NCBI GenBank assembly: GCA_009844425.1
Contig: VYBN01000028.1
Location: 1 to 64,000, forward strand
Length of the DNA stretch: 64,000 nt
From: Gammaproteobacteria bacterium
GTDB lineage: Bacteria > Pseudomonadota > Gammaproteobacteria > Steroidobacterales > Foliamicaceae
Direction: 5' to 3'
Of the stretch, positions 57,025-64,000 are shown one piece after another. Position 1 is the first letter of the stretch. The number at the start of each line of letters is the position of its first letter. A program made the translations under genes and the position numbers. A model generated the notes under the pieces. That model did no database searches and was not told the DNA's origin. It saw nothing but the letters and a program-made list of their open reading frames with translations.

Positions 57025-57516
57025 CTAGCCTGTCCGGGTTTTGCTCTGGACGGCGACGCGCGTGTTTTCCAGCATTTCCGACAGCGCGTCCAGATCCTCG
57101 GTGGGCTGGCCGGAAAGAATCTCGGAAACCGTTTCGTCGTAGTCGGCGTGCATCGCGTCCCAAAGCGCCCTGCCCTCCGCCGAAAGGGTCACGGACTGAA
57201 TCCGCCGATCCGAGCTTGACGTAATTTTTCTGACCAGGCCGTCCTGTTTCAGCCGGCTGACGACGCCGGTGATGTTGCCCTTGGTCACCATCAGGCTGGA
57301 GGCCAGTTCGCCCATGGTGAGCCCGTTCGGCGAAAGCGCCAGGGCGGTAAGAACGTCATAGCGCGGCAGGCTGGAATTGAATTTCTCCGAAAAGCGCCGC
57401 ATCAGCACCCGGTCGATACTCGAGAAGCAGCGGAGCAGCCCCAGCCAGGCCCGGCGATGGTGGGCCTTTTCCGGCAGCGACTCCAGTACCAGGTCGAATA
57501 CGGTCGGCTTGTCCAT
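57025..57516 (-). CDS. MarR-family transcriptional regulator
   Basis: A 163-residue winged-helix regulator. The DNA-binding part is LTMGELASSLMVTKGNITGVVSRL near 74-97, with the wing KITSSSDRRIQSVTLSAEG. Such proteins usually repress their own operon until a small ligand binds. It is inside the TonB receptor-sulfatase-amidohydrolase-FGE operon, so it probably controls it; the ligand may be the sulfated compound or its product. It starts 7 nt after the amidohydrolase stop. Confidence 0.9.
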   Translation of the reverse strand: MDKPTVFDLVLESLPEKAHHRRAWLGLLRCFSSIDRVLMRRFSEKFNSSLPRYDVLTALALSPNGLTMGELASSLMVTKGNITGVVSRLKQDGLVRKITSSSDRRIQSVTLSAEGRALWDAMHADYDETVSEILSGQPTEDLDALSEMLENTRVAVQSKTRTG

Positions 57517-57523
57517 GTTCCGC

Positions 57524-58852
57524 TCAGCGCGCGTCCTTGACGACCCGCCCGCCCTGAATCACGACCTGGACGTTCATCAGCACCGAGATATCGGTGAGCG
57601 GGTCGCCGGCAACGGCGATCAGGTCGGCAATCCTGCCCGGCTCCACCGTTCCCAGTTCGTCCTCCATGCCGATCGCCGCCGCGGCGTTCACGGTAGCCGT
57701 AACGATCGCCTCTTCCGGGGTCAGGCCGTGCTCCACGTACAACTCGAGTTCGCGCGCATTGTTGCCGTGCTTCGTGACCCCGGCGTCGGTGCCGGCCGCG
57801 ATCGTAACGCCGGCCTTGTGCGCGGCCAGGATGCGGGGTCCGTGATTGTCGAGAAAGCTCCGCATCAGGCCCGCCATCTCGTCGTCCGCGCTGCCGATGT
57901 CCGCGCGGATAATGTCCTGCACAGCCAGCGTCGGCACGAGGTAAACACCGTTCTCGCGCATGATCCGGTGGGATTCCGCATTGTTGAACGAACCATGTTC
58001 TATGGACCACGCGCCGAGACGCGCCGCCAGATTGATGCCGTCGGTGCCGTGTGCATGCGCGGCCACCTTCAGCCCGCGGGTGCCGGCCACCTCCACGATC
58101 GCCCGAAACTCGTCTTCCAGAATGACGGCGGGAGCGAACTGGTTGCCGCAGGGCTTCGAGCCGCTGCATGTGGCCACGACCTTGATCAGGTCGGCGCCCA
58201 TGTCGATCTGCACGCGGGTTGCGCGGCGGCAGGACTCGACGCTCCAGCAGGCGCCCGGCCCCTCGTCGGCGCCCAGCCGGATATGGTGTCCGGCGGTGAT
58301 GATGCGCGGGCCGGTCAGGAGGCCGTCGCGAATCCCGTCGCGCAACGCGAAGATATGCCAGCCGTCGGCGCCGACGTTCCGGACGGTCGTGAACCCGGCC
58401 TCAAGCGTCTTCCTGGCATTGTCAATCGCGTTCACCATGAAATAGGCGTCGTCCTTCGCGACGCGATGCTGGACCGCATACGGATCCGATACGCCGTAAC
58501 TGCGCTGGCCTTCGACGCCGAACTCCATGGAAAGGTGCACGTGCATGTCCATCAGGCCGGGCAGCAGCACGGCATCCCTCAGATCCAGAAACTCGACCTG
58601 TGCGCTGTCGCTGTCGGCCGCGGCCGACGGATCGACGAAGCCGTCCCGGACCGCGGCAATCCTTTCATCGCTTACGACGATAGTCTGGTCCGTGAGCACT
58701 TCGCTGCCCGGCACGGCAATCACCGTTCCTGCGTGAATGACCAGCACGCCCGGCTCCTGCCGTTCAGATTCCGTTTCAGCGGCGAGCGCCGGTCCCAGGC
58801 AAACCAGCGCCGCGCCGGCCAGCGTTCTGCCAACAAGCCGTTTCCAGTTCAT
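57524..58852 (-). CDS. Exported amidohydrolase (imidazolonepropionase/prolidase-like)
   Basis: A 442-residue metal-dependent hydrolase with a signal peptide (LAGAALVCLGPALAAETES). Metal motif LMDMHVHLSMEF gives the HxH; KVAAHAHGTDGI gives the next histidines, and GTDAGVTKHG the Asp; AAAAIGMEDELGTVEPGRIADLIAV closes the family pattern. Exported members of this group cleave dipeptides or cyclic amides. The ATG at 58852 with a GGGGGGAACG site is preferred to an upstream frame. It lies 19 nt after the sulfatase and may act on the desulfated product. Confidence 0.87.
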   Translation of the reverse strand: MNWKRLVGRTLAGAALVCLGPALAAETESERQEPGVLVIHAGTVIAVPGSEVLTDQTIVVSDERIAAVRDGFVDPSAAADSDSAQVEFLDLRDAVLLPGLMDMHVHLSMEFGVEGQRSYGVSDPYAVQHRVAKDDAYFMVNAIDNARKTLEAGFTTVRNVGADGWHIFALRDGIRDGLLTGPRIITAGHHIRLGADEGPGACWSVESCRRATRVQIDMGADLIKVVATCSGSKPCGNQFAPAVILEDEFRAIVEVAGTRGLKVAAHAHGTDGINLAARLGAWSIEHGSFNNAESHRIMRENGVYLVPTLAVQDIIRADIGSADDEMAGLMRSFLDNHGPRILAAHKAGVTIAAGTDAGVTKHGNNARELELYVEHGLTPEEAIVTATVNAAAAIGMEDELGTVEPGRIADLIAVAGDPLTDISVLMNVQVVIQGGRVVKDAR

Positions 58853-58871
58853 CGTTCCCCCCAGGGCCCCG

Positions 58872-60290
58872 TTACCGGGGATAAGTCTCTTCAAGGTCGT
58901 GCGTGCGCAGCGCATCGAAGTGCCGCCGGGCGCTCATCAGCGCGTTCTTGTGTTCGTTCAGCATGCCCGGAAAGCGGTCGGCGTAGCTGTAGGCCTCGCC
59001 GTGGATGCCGTCGGCATCCAGCAGCATCTCGTACGGCGCGGCGAAACCGGGAAGCTGGTCGAATTTCTCGAATGCGCCGAGACTGCCGAGATAGTAGGCG
59101 TGGGTCACGTATTTCCAGTCCTGCGAGCGCACGCCCACAACGCGTTCGTTGTTGAAGTAATAGAGGAAATCGTGCGCGGACTCATCCGCGCCCCTGAACA
59201 CGGGCAGCAGGCTGCGCCCGTCCACCGTGGCCGCCGCCGTCTCAAGGCCGAGTATGTCGGCGATCGTCGGCAGCAGGTCGATGTTCATCGCCATGGCGCC
59301 GGTCACGCGGCCGGCAGCGATAACGTCGGGCCAGCTCGCAATCAGGGGCACGCGGTAGCCACCGTCCCAGGACGTTCCCTTGCCGCCCCTGAGTCCGCCC
59401 GTTCCGCCTTCGAAGAACGGGCCGTTGTCGCTGGTAAAGATGACCAGCGTGTTCTCCGCGATGCCCTGCTCTTCGAGCGCCGCGAGCACCTGCCCGGTGC
59501 TCCAGTCCAGCTCCTCAACCGTATCGCCGTACAGGCCGGCCCCGGATTTCCCGAGAAACTCTTCGGAGGCGTAGAGAGGGATGTGCGGAAAAGTGTGCGC
59601 GAGAAACAGCATGAACGGCGCGTCCGCGTTCTCCGTTATGAAACGAACGGCCCGGTCCGTATACCGCCGGGTAAGCGTGCTCTGGTCCACCGGCTGCTCG
59701 ACCAGGGCCTCGCCGTCGTAGAGCGCGAAATTCGGCATGTCGTTGCTCGCCGGAGCGCCGAAGAACCCGTCGAAGCCATGTTTGAGCGGGAAATGTTCGG
59801 GGAAATTGCCGAGATGCCACTTGCCCAGGTAGAGCGTCCTGTAACCTTGCCGTTTCACCAGTTCGCCGAGCGTTTCCTCCGCTTCCGGGAGGCCGTGCGT
59901 AGCTTCGGCATCGACCACCTTGAATGCCAGGCCCGAGCGGATCGCGTAACGGCCTGTCATCAGCCCGGCCCGCGAGGGGGAGCAGACGTTTGCGCTGGCG
60001 TATCCCTGCGTGAACCGCAATCCGGCCGCAGCCAGGCGGTCGATGTTCGGCGTCCTGATCCTTTTGGCGCCGTACGCGCCGATGTCGCCGTAGCCGAGGT
60101 CGTCGGTGAGGATTACGACGATATTGGGCGGCGTTGCGGGCATGGTGGGCGCGCCGCCGCTCTCAGGCTGCGCGGCTCCCGCATCGGTATTGCCCTGCGC
60201 GGGCGTATCGGGACCCGCGCAGCCCGCCGCCAGCAGCAGAACCGCTGCTGCTGTCTGAGGCAGGCGGGCGCGTGCGTTGCGAGCCGGCAA
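58872..60290 (-). CDS. Arylsulfatase-type (S1) sulfatase, lipoprotein
   Basis: A 472-residue formylglycine sulfatase. Signal peptide AAAVLLLAAGC with lipobox AAGC (C24). Metal site ILTDDLGYGDIGAYG near 60-74 with the DD pair at 63-64; the modification motif CSPSR has C103, which FGE would oxidise; TGRYAIRSG and GKWHLG follow. It removes sulfate from an organic sulfate ester at the cell surface or periplasm. It is 8 nt downstream of a TonB receptor and shares the operon with an FGE, a complete uptake and desulfation unit. Confidence 0.93.
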   Translation of the reverse strand: MPARNARARLPQTAAAVLLLAAGCAGPDTPAQGNTDAGAAQPESGGAPTMPATPPNIVVILTDDLGYGDIGAYGAKRIRTPNIDRLAAAGLRFTQGYASANVCSPSRAGLMTGRYAIRSGLAFKVVDAEATHGLPEAEETLGELVKRQGYRTLYLGKWHLGNFPEHFPLKHGFDGFFGAPASNDMPNFALYDGEALVEQPVDQSTLTRRYTDRAVRFITENADAPFMLFLAHTFPHIPLYASEEFLGKSGAGLYGDTVEELDWSTGQVLAALEEQGIAENTLVIFTSDNGPFFEGGTGGLRGGKGTSWDGGYRVPLIASWPDVIAAGRVTGAMAMNIDLLPTIADILGLETAAATVDGRSLLPVFRGADESAHDFLYYFNNERVVGVRSQDWKYVTHAYYLGSLGAFEKFDQLPGFAAPYEMLLDADGIHGEAYSYADRFPGMLNEHKNALMSARRHFDALRTHDLEETYPR

Positions 60291-60298
60291 GAGTCCGC

Positions 60299-62791
60299 TT
60301 AGAAGTCCGCGGTCATCGTCCAGGCGAGGTTGACGAACTGGCCGCCGGGCGTCGTAACCGCGCCCGAATGCGAGAAGCTGTCCACGCCCGAGTAATAGTC
60401 CTCGTCCAGCAGGTTCGACACATTGAGCGTCAGGCTGTGATTGCTCCAGTCCAGTCCCGCCTGAAGGTTCAAGATGGTCGCGGAGGGCGAAACCCGGGGG
60501 AACACCGAGGCCGGAATGTCCGAGAAGCGCGCCACCATTTCCGAGCGGTAGTTTGCCGTCAGGCGCACATAGCCGCTGAAGCCGTTCGCTTCCCAGTCAT
60601 ACTGCCCGGACACGGATGCGGTCGTTTCCGGCGCGCTGGGCAGCTCTTCGCCGCTCACGTCGCCCTGGGGCGCGTTGGTGAAACTGTCGAACTTGGCGTC
60701 CATGAAGCCGATCGCGCCCATCAGTGTGATCGAATCGCCCACCAGGGTCTGGGTGCTGATCTCGAGGCCCTGGCTGCTGGCGGAATCGGCGTTCGCCACG
60801 ACGTTAAGCGGGGCGAACCCGGTCCCGTTGGGCGGGCAGTCCGCCGGAGAGGGCACGATTTCCTGCCCGGGGGTACAGCGCGTCTGGGCCAGACGGACCT
60901 GCATGTCCTCCCAGTCCATGCGGAAGACGGCGGCCTCCACCTGAGTGCGGCGATTGTTCAGGAACGCCTTCCAGCCGATCTCGTAGTTGGTGACGGTTTC
61001 CTCGTCGAACCGCGAGCGCGGGTCGTAGCTGGGACCGCCGGTGCGGGACACGCCATCGGGCGCGGTGCGGGCCCCCGGCGCCCGATAGCCGGTGGAGACC
61101 GTCGCGTAGGCCGACGCATCGTCGCTGTAGTTCCAGTTGAGCGCCACGCGGGGCGAGAAGTTGCTGCCGTCGTTGCTGGTGTCCAGATAGGGATTGTCCA
61201 CCGTCTGGTCAAATCGACCGCCGCTGGTGAACTGAGCGCCATTGGGGCCGGTGTAGATCAGCACGTCCTGTTCCGGTTGCAGCGCGCAATTCTCAAGAAA
61301 CGGGGCCGGCACGCCGTCGACCACCGCGCGGCGGCCGCAGGCGAAGGACGCGTAGGTGTTTTGCCAGAACTGCCGGTCGTCGTCCGACGAATACCGCCCG
61401 CTGACCGATACCGTCACCGCGTCCGTGACCTCGAAGCCGAGGTCGAAGAAGGCCGCGAAGCCGTCCCGCTGCACGGTGATTTCGTTCTCGTTGGGATGGT
61501 CGCCCGGGGTCGTGGCGCCCAGCGGCCCTCCGCCCGGGAAGCGGCCGGCCTCGATCACGTCGGCGCCGGAGATGATCGTGTTGTTCACCTGGGCTTCATC
61601 GTCGTAGGCGATGGCGCCCACCATCCATTGCACGGGCGTCGCGCCCATCATCAGCGGCTCGGTCGAAAACAGGCGGACTTCCTGGCTGATGGACTCGCTC
61701 TCGTAGTCCGAAATCCGGTTGAAGAAATCCATGCCGCTGTTGTCGATGTCCTCGTACTGGTACATGTCGCTGTCGATCATTCCGGTAATCGCGGTAATGC
61801 CGAATCGCGAGCCCAGGTACTCGAGTTTCGCGGTCAGGACCAGGTTCTCGACGTCCGTGTATCCCGGCTGGTCTTCGCACATCTTGTCGGTGTTCCCGTT
61901 CTCGGCGAATATCGAATCGCCCAGGCCGCAGGTCGGAGCATCCGCCACGGGTCCGCCGGAAGCGTTGAACAGAAACCCGGCTGGCCCGGACATGCTCGGA
62001 ATGCGGGCCTGCTGGTGGTCCTCTTCCTCGATGTACTGCCCCGCCAGGTCGATGGTCCAGTCGCCCGGCTTCCACCTCACGGCTGCGCGCATGTTGAGGT
62101 TGTCGTAGCCCGTGTCGTTGCCGGTTGGATGCAGGTTGTCCACATAGCCGTCGCTGGAGGTGAACGCCGCGCCACCGCGCGCGAACAGCTCGTCGTTGAT
62201 GGGCACGTTCCCGATCAGGCCGTATTCGTAGCCGCCGTGATTGCCGACGGCCAGCCGGACCTTGGCCATGCCGTTCTCGTCGGGCTTCTTCGAGATGACG
62301 TTGATGGCGCCGCCGGTCGCGTTGCGCCCGAAGTAGGTCCCTTGCGGACCGCGCAGGACCTCGATGCGCTCGATGTCGTCCAGGGGCGGATTGGCGCTGC
62401 CGCTGGCCACGAAGGCGGTGCTGAAATCGTCGACGAAATAGCCGATGGTGGGCCGGGACTGGATCAGGCGCTCGTTGCCGCCGTTGGTCAGGTCGCCCAG
62501 TCCGCGAATCGAGATGTCGCCGTTCTTGTTGCCCTGCTGATCGTTGGCCGTGAACGCAACGTTGGGCGTCATCTCCAGGAAGTCCCTGGCGCCCTTGAAA
62601 TTGCTGCGTTCGATCTGCTCGGCGGAGAACGCGGTAATGCTGATCGGCACGTCCTGCAGGGTCTGCTCGCGCCGCTGCGCGGTCACGATGATCTCGTCGA
62701 GCGCCTGCGCGCCGTCTTCCTGCGCGGGCAATGACGCCGGCAGGGTCAGCGCCAGCAACGGCAGAAGTGAAAAAACGGTCCTTTTGGTCAT
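60299..62791 (-). CDS. TonB-dependent outer-membrane receptor of the sulfatase operon
   Basis: An 830-residue receptor. Signal peptide ends near ASLPAQEDGA; TonB-box/plug start LDEIIVTAQRREQTLQDVPI; plug block RGPQGTYFGRNATGGAINVIS near 115-135; barrel to the end (NLAWTMTADF). It is the first gene of a five-gene minus-strand operon and probably imports a sulfated compound or its product. It shows the same general plug sequence as the receptor at 15282 but is not a close copy. Upstream lie two palindromic elements. Confidence 0.93.
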   Translation of the reverse strand: MTKRTVFSLLPLLALTLPASLPAQEDGAQALDEIIVTAQRREQTLQDVPISITAFSAEQIERSNFKGARDFLEMTPNVAFTANDQQGNKNGDISIRGLGDLTNGGNERLIQSRPTIGYFVDDFSTAFVASGSANPPLDDIERIEVLRGPQGTYFGRNATGGAINVISKKPDENGMAKVRLAVGNHGGYEYGLIGNVPINDELFARGGAAFTSSDGYVDNLHPTGNDTGYDNLNMRAAVRWKPGDWTIDLAGQYIEEEDHQQARIPSMSGPAGFLFNASGGPVADAPTCGLGDSIFAENGNTDKMCEDQPGYTDVENLVLTAKLEYLGSRFGITAITGMIDSDMYQYEDIDNSGMDFFNRISDYESESISQEVRLFSTEPLMMGATPVQWMVGAIAYDDEAQVNNTIISGADVIEAGRFPGGGPLGATTPGDHPNENEITVQRDGFAAFFDLGFEVTDAVTVSVSGRYSSDDDRQFWQNTYASFACGRRAVVDGVPAPFLENCALQPEQDVLIYTGPNGAQFTSGGRFDQTVDNPYLDTSNDGSNFSPRVALNWNYSDDASAYATVSTGYRAPGARTAPDGVSRTGGPSYDPRSRFDEETVTNYEIGWKAFLNNRRTQVEAAVFRMDWEDMQVRLAQTRCTPGQEIVPSPADCPPNGTGFAPLNVVANADSASSQGLEISTQTLVGDSITLMGAIGFMDAKFDSFTNAPQGDVSGEELPSAPETTASVSGQYDWEANGFSGYVRLTANYRSEMVARFSDIPASVFPRVSPSATILNLQAGLDWSNHSLTLNVSNLLDEDYYSGVDSFSHSGAVTTPGGQFVNLAWTMTADF

Positions 62792-62939
62792 TGGGTCCCC
62801 CTTGTGGGCAGCGCCTGACAGGCCCCGGAGCGCCGCAGGCTCAATGGATCAAAGCGCAAACACTTTACAGCTAAACCTTTTGACCCGTCAATCGGATGTT
62901 TCACCCGTCAATCTGAAAGTAGGAAGCCACTTCGGGGCC

Positions 62940-63040
62940 GCCTCTTTGTGTGTATTCCTCTCGCGGGAGGCGCCATCCATGGCTCGATTCTCGCTGTCCT
63001 TGCTCCAACGCTCCCACAAGAGGAATACACACAAAGAGGC
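62940..63040. repeat. Conserved-loop palindromic element, copy F (divergent loop)
   Basis: Arms at 62940-62969 and 63011-63040 pair over 30 nt with two mismatches (5' arm begins GCCTCTTTGTGTGTATTCC). The 41-nt loop keeps CGCCATCCATGGCTCG, but the rest differs from copies A-E. The right flank GGCTAC matches copies B and C. It is 40 nt from copy E. The 413-nt gap 62792-63204 holds E and F and nothing else I can name. Confidence 0.7.
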
Positions 63041-63080
63041 TACAGTCGGCGAAGATCCTGATTAGGGAGGCACTGCTTAA

Positions 63081-63188
63081 GCCGTCTCTATGCCCCCTTC
63101 TTCCGGGAATTTGTGAGCCATGGATGGCGGAACAAAGCTACAGGGATGTATTCATGCGTTTCCCGGAAGAAGGGGGCATAGAGACGGC
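63081..63188. repeat. Conserved-loop palindromic element, copy E
   Basis: Arms at 63081-63109 and 63160-63188 are perfect 29-nt reverse complements (5' arm begins GCCGTCTCTATGCCCC). Read on the minus strand the 50-nt loop starts ACGCATGAATACATCC and contains GTTCCGCCATCCATGGCTC, 43 of 50 positions as in copy C. The right flank GAGATCGAA matches copy A. It ends 16 nt past the TRAP-gene stop. Confidence 0.8.
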
Positions 63189-63204
63189 GAGATCGAAACT
63201 GAAC

Positions 63205-63999
63205 TCAGGACATGAGGTCCGGCAGCAGCAGCGCGATGGCCGGCAGCAGGATCAACAGCGCGAGCCGCAGGAAGTCCGCCAGCAGGAACGGCCCCAGCCC
63301 GCGGAATATCTTCTGCACCGGCACGTCCGGCAGCATCGAGCCGACCACGAAAACGTTCATCCCCACCGGCGGAGTGATGAGTCCGATTTCTGCGACGATG
63401 ATCACGAATATGCCGAACCAGACCGGATCGAAACCGACCCCGGTGAGCACCGGGAAGAAGATCGGCAGGGTGAGCAGCAGCAACGAACTGCTTTCGAGAA
63501 TGCAGCCGAGCGCGAGAAACACGAGGACCGTGATGCCCAATATCGTCATCGCCGAAAAACCGGAATCCGAGATCAGTTCCAGCAGGATGACCGGCACGCC
63601 GGTAATGGTCACGAGGTTGGCGAACAGGAGCGCGCCCAGGAACACGAGAAAGAGGCTGACCGATGTCTTGACGGTGCTGACCAGGGCCTTCATCAAGGCG
63701 GCGACGGTGAGTTGCCGCCGGATCAGTGAAATCACGAGGGCGCCCGCCGCGCCGACGCCGGCGGCCTCCATCGCGGTGAATACGCCGATGTATATGCCGC
63801 CGATGATGAGCGTGAACAGCGCCAGGATCGGCCACACTCCGGTCAGCGAACGCAGGCGCACGCGCCAGCCGCTCCTTTCCCCGGCGGGACCGTAGGCAGG
63901 GCGCCAGCGGGTCACGGCGGAAATCGTGAGCATGTACAGCACGATTGTCAGCAGGCCGGGGAGAATGCCGGCAATCATCATCTTGGCAAGCGACACGCC
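63205..63999 (-). CDS. TRAP transporter large permease subunit DctM (partial, N-terminus off the right edge)
   Basis: The C-terminal 265 residues of a DctM-type subunit, open through the window edge; normal length is about 430. At least six membrane helices are seen (AGILPGLLTIVLYMLTIS, ILALFTLIIGGIYIGVFTA, TSVSLFLVFLGALLFANL, ILGITVLVFLALGCILESSS). The family segments ITPPVGMNVFVV and GIYIGVFTAMEAAGVGA are clear. The GTG or ATG near 63996 is internal, not a start. With a periplasmic binding protein and DctQ, which should lie to the right, it would import an organic acid or related solute. Confidence 0.92.
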   Translation of the reverse strand, partial: GVSLAKMMIAGILPGLLTIVLYMLTISAVTRWRPAYGPAGERSGWRVRLRSLTGVWPILALFTLIIGGIYIGVFTAMEAAGVGAAGALVISLIRRQLTVAALMKALVSTVKTSVSLFLVFLGALLFANLVTITGVPVILLELISDSGFSAMTILGITVLVFLALGCILESSSLLLLTLPIFFPVLTGVGFDPVWFGIFVIIVAEIGLITPPVGMNVFVVGSMLPDVPVQKIFRGLGPFLLADFLRLALLILLPAIALLLPDLMS

Positions 64000-64000
64000 G

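Noticed and set aside
60134-62734. An 866-residue plus-strand frame opposite the TonB receptor and sulfatase start
   Set aside because: It is the shadow of the receptor gene; the composition (His/Arg/Val-rich) is that of an antisense frame and it crosses a real gene boundary.
31325-63188. The palindromic elements as a CRISPR array or as integron attC sites
   Set aside because: They are far apart, lack regular direct repeats with spacers, and their stems are too long and too perfect for attC sites; no integrase or cas gene is present.

Overview
The window is about 64 kb of GC-rich DNA that reads as a gammaproteobacterial chromosome. Two conserved housekeeping blocks support this: grpE-dnaK-dnaJ-dapB-carA-carB-greA-rlmE-ftsH on the minus strand, and the divergent nadK-recN-fur-bamE / rnfH-ratA / smpB neighbourhood. 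The accessory genes (TonB receptors, sulfatases, BCCT and TRAP transporters, betaine-type demethylation, many toxin-antitoxin genes) suggest an uncultured marine or host-associated heterotroph. That lifestyle is an inference; no rRNA gene is present to place it. I found no rRNA, tRNA, CRISPR array or insertion sequence.

Layout. 1-4518: a type I restriction-modification operon (hsdM ... hsdS, running off the left edge) with five toxin-antitoxin-type genes inserted between hsdM and hsdS. 4549-15144: C1/methylamine catabolism, with mmsA and two paralogous FAD/GcvT demethylating dehydrogenases on the minus strand. Divergent from them on the plus strand are a corrinoid protein, a small 'virulence factor' family protein, a methyl-THF:corrinoid methyltransferase and an MttB-superfamily methyltransferase without pyrrolysine. 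With the BCCT carrier at 20112 this looks like a betaine-type demethylation pathway feeding methyl groups to tetrahydrofolate. 15282-25080: a TonB receptor, a TPR-sulfotransferase, the BCCT carrier and, convergent to them, an operon of O-methyltransferase, MBL-fold alkylsulfatase-like protein, CysD-like and CysC, with no CysN. 25140-28572: a small unknown protein coupled to a PLP decarboxylase, then an AT-richer patch with an orphan AAA ATPase.

28573-49075 is the housekeeping core. carA and carB are split by a 1.2-kb patch that holds a short-chain dehydrogenase remnant and two small coiled-coil genes. A Prx6-type peroxiredoxin sits between rlmE and ftsH. 49072-56976 holds an NCS2 permease with an unusual C-terminal extension, a DUF4143 ATPase, a three-gene exported hydrolase operon, an ArsC-like protein and a membrane protein. 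56077-62791 is a minus-strand operon of TonB receptor, arylsulfatase, amidohydrolase, MarR regulator and formylglycine-generating enzyme: a self-contained sulfatase module. The right edge cuts a TRAP transporter large subunit.

The most unusual signal is non-coding. Six intergenic palindromic elements of about 100 bp (at 31325, 40066, 46247, 55929, 62940 and 63081) share a related 41-50 nt loop. Each has its own 27-30 bp stem; within a copy the arms match almost perfectly, while arms differ between copies. A second, twin-hairpin repeat occurs at 6069 and 46719. A 32-bp perfect inverted repeat faces outward to grpE and nadK, and a 26/32 copy of it lies over the start of smpB.
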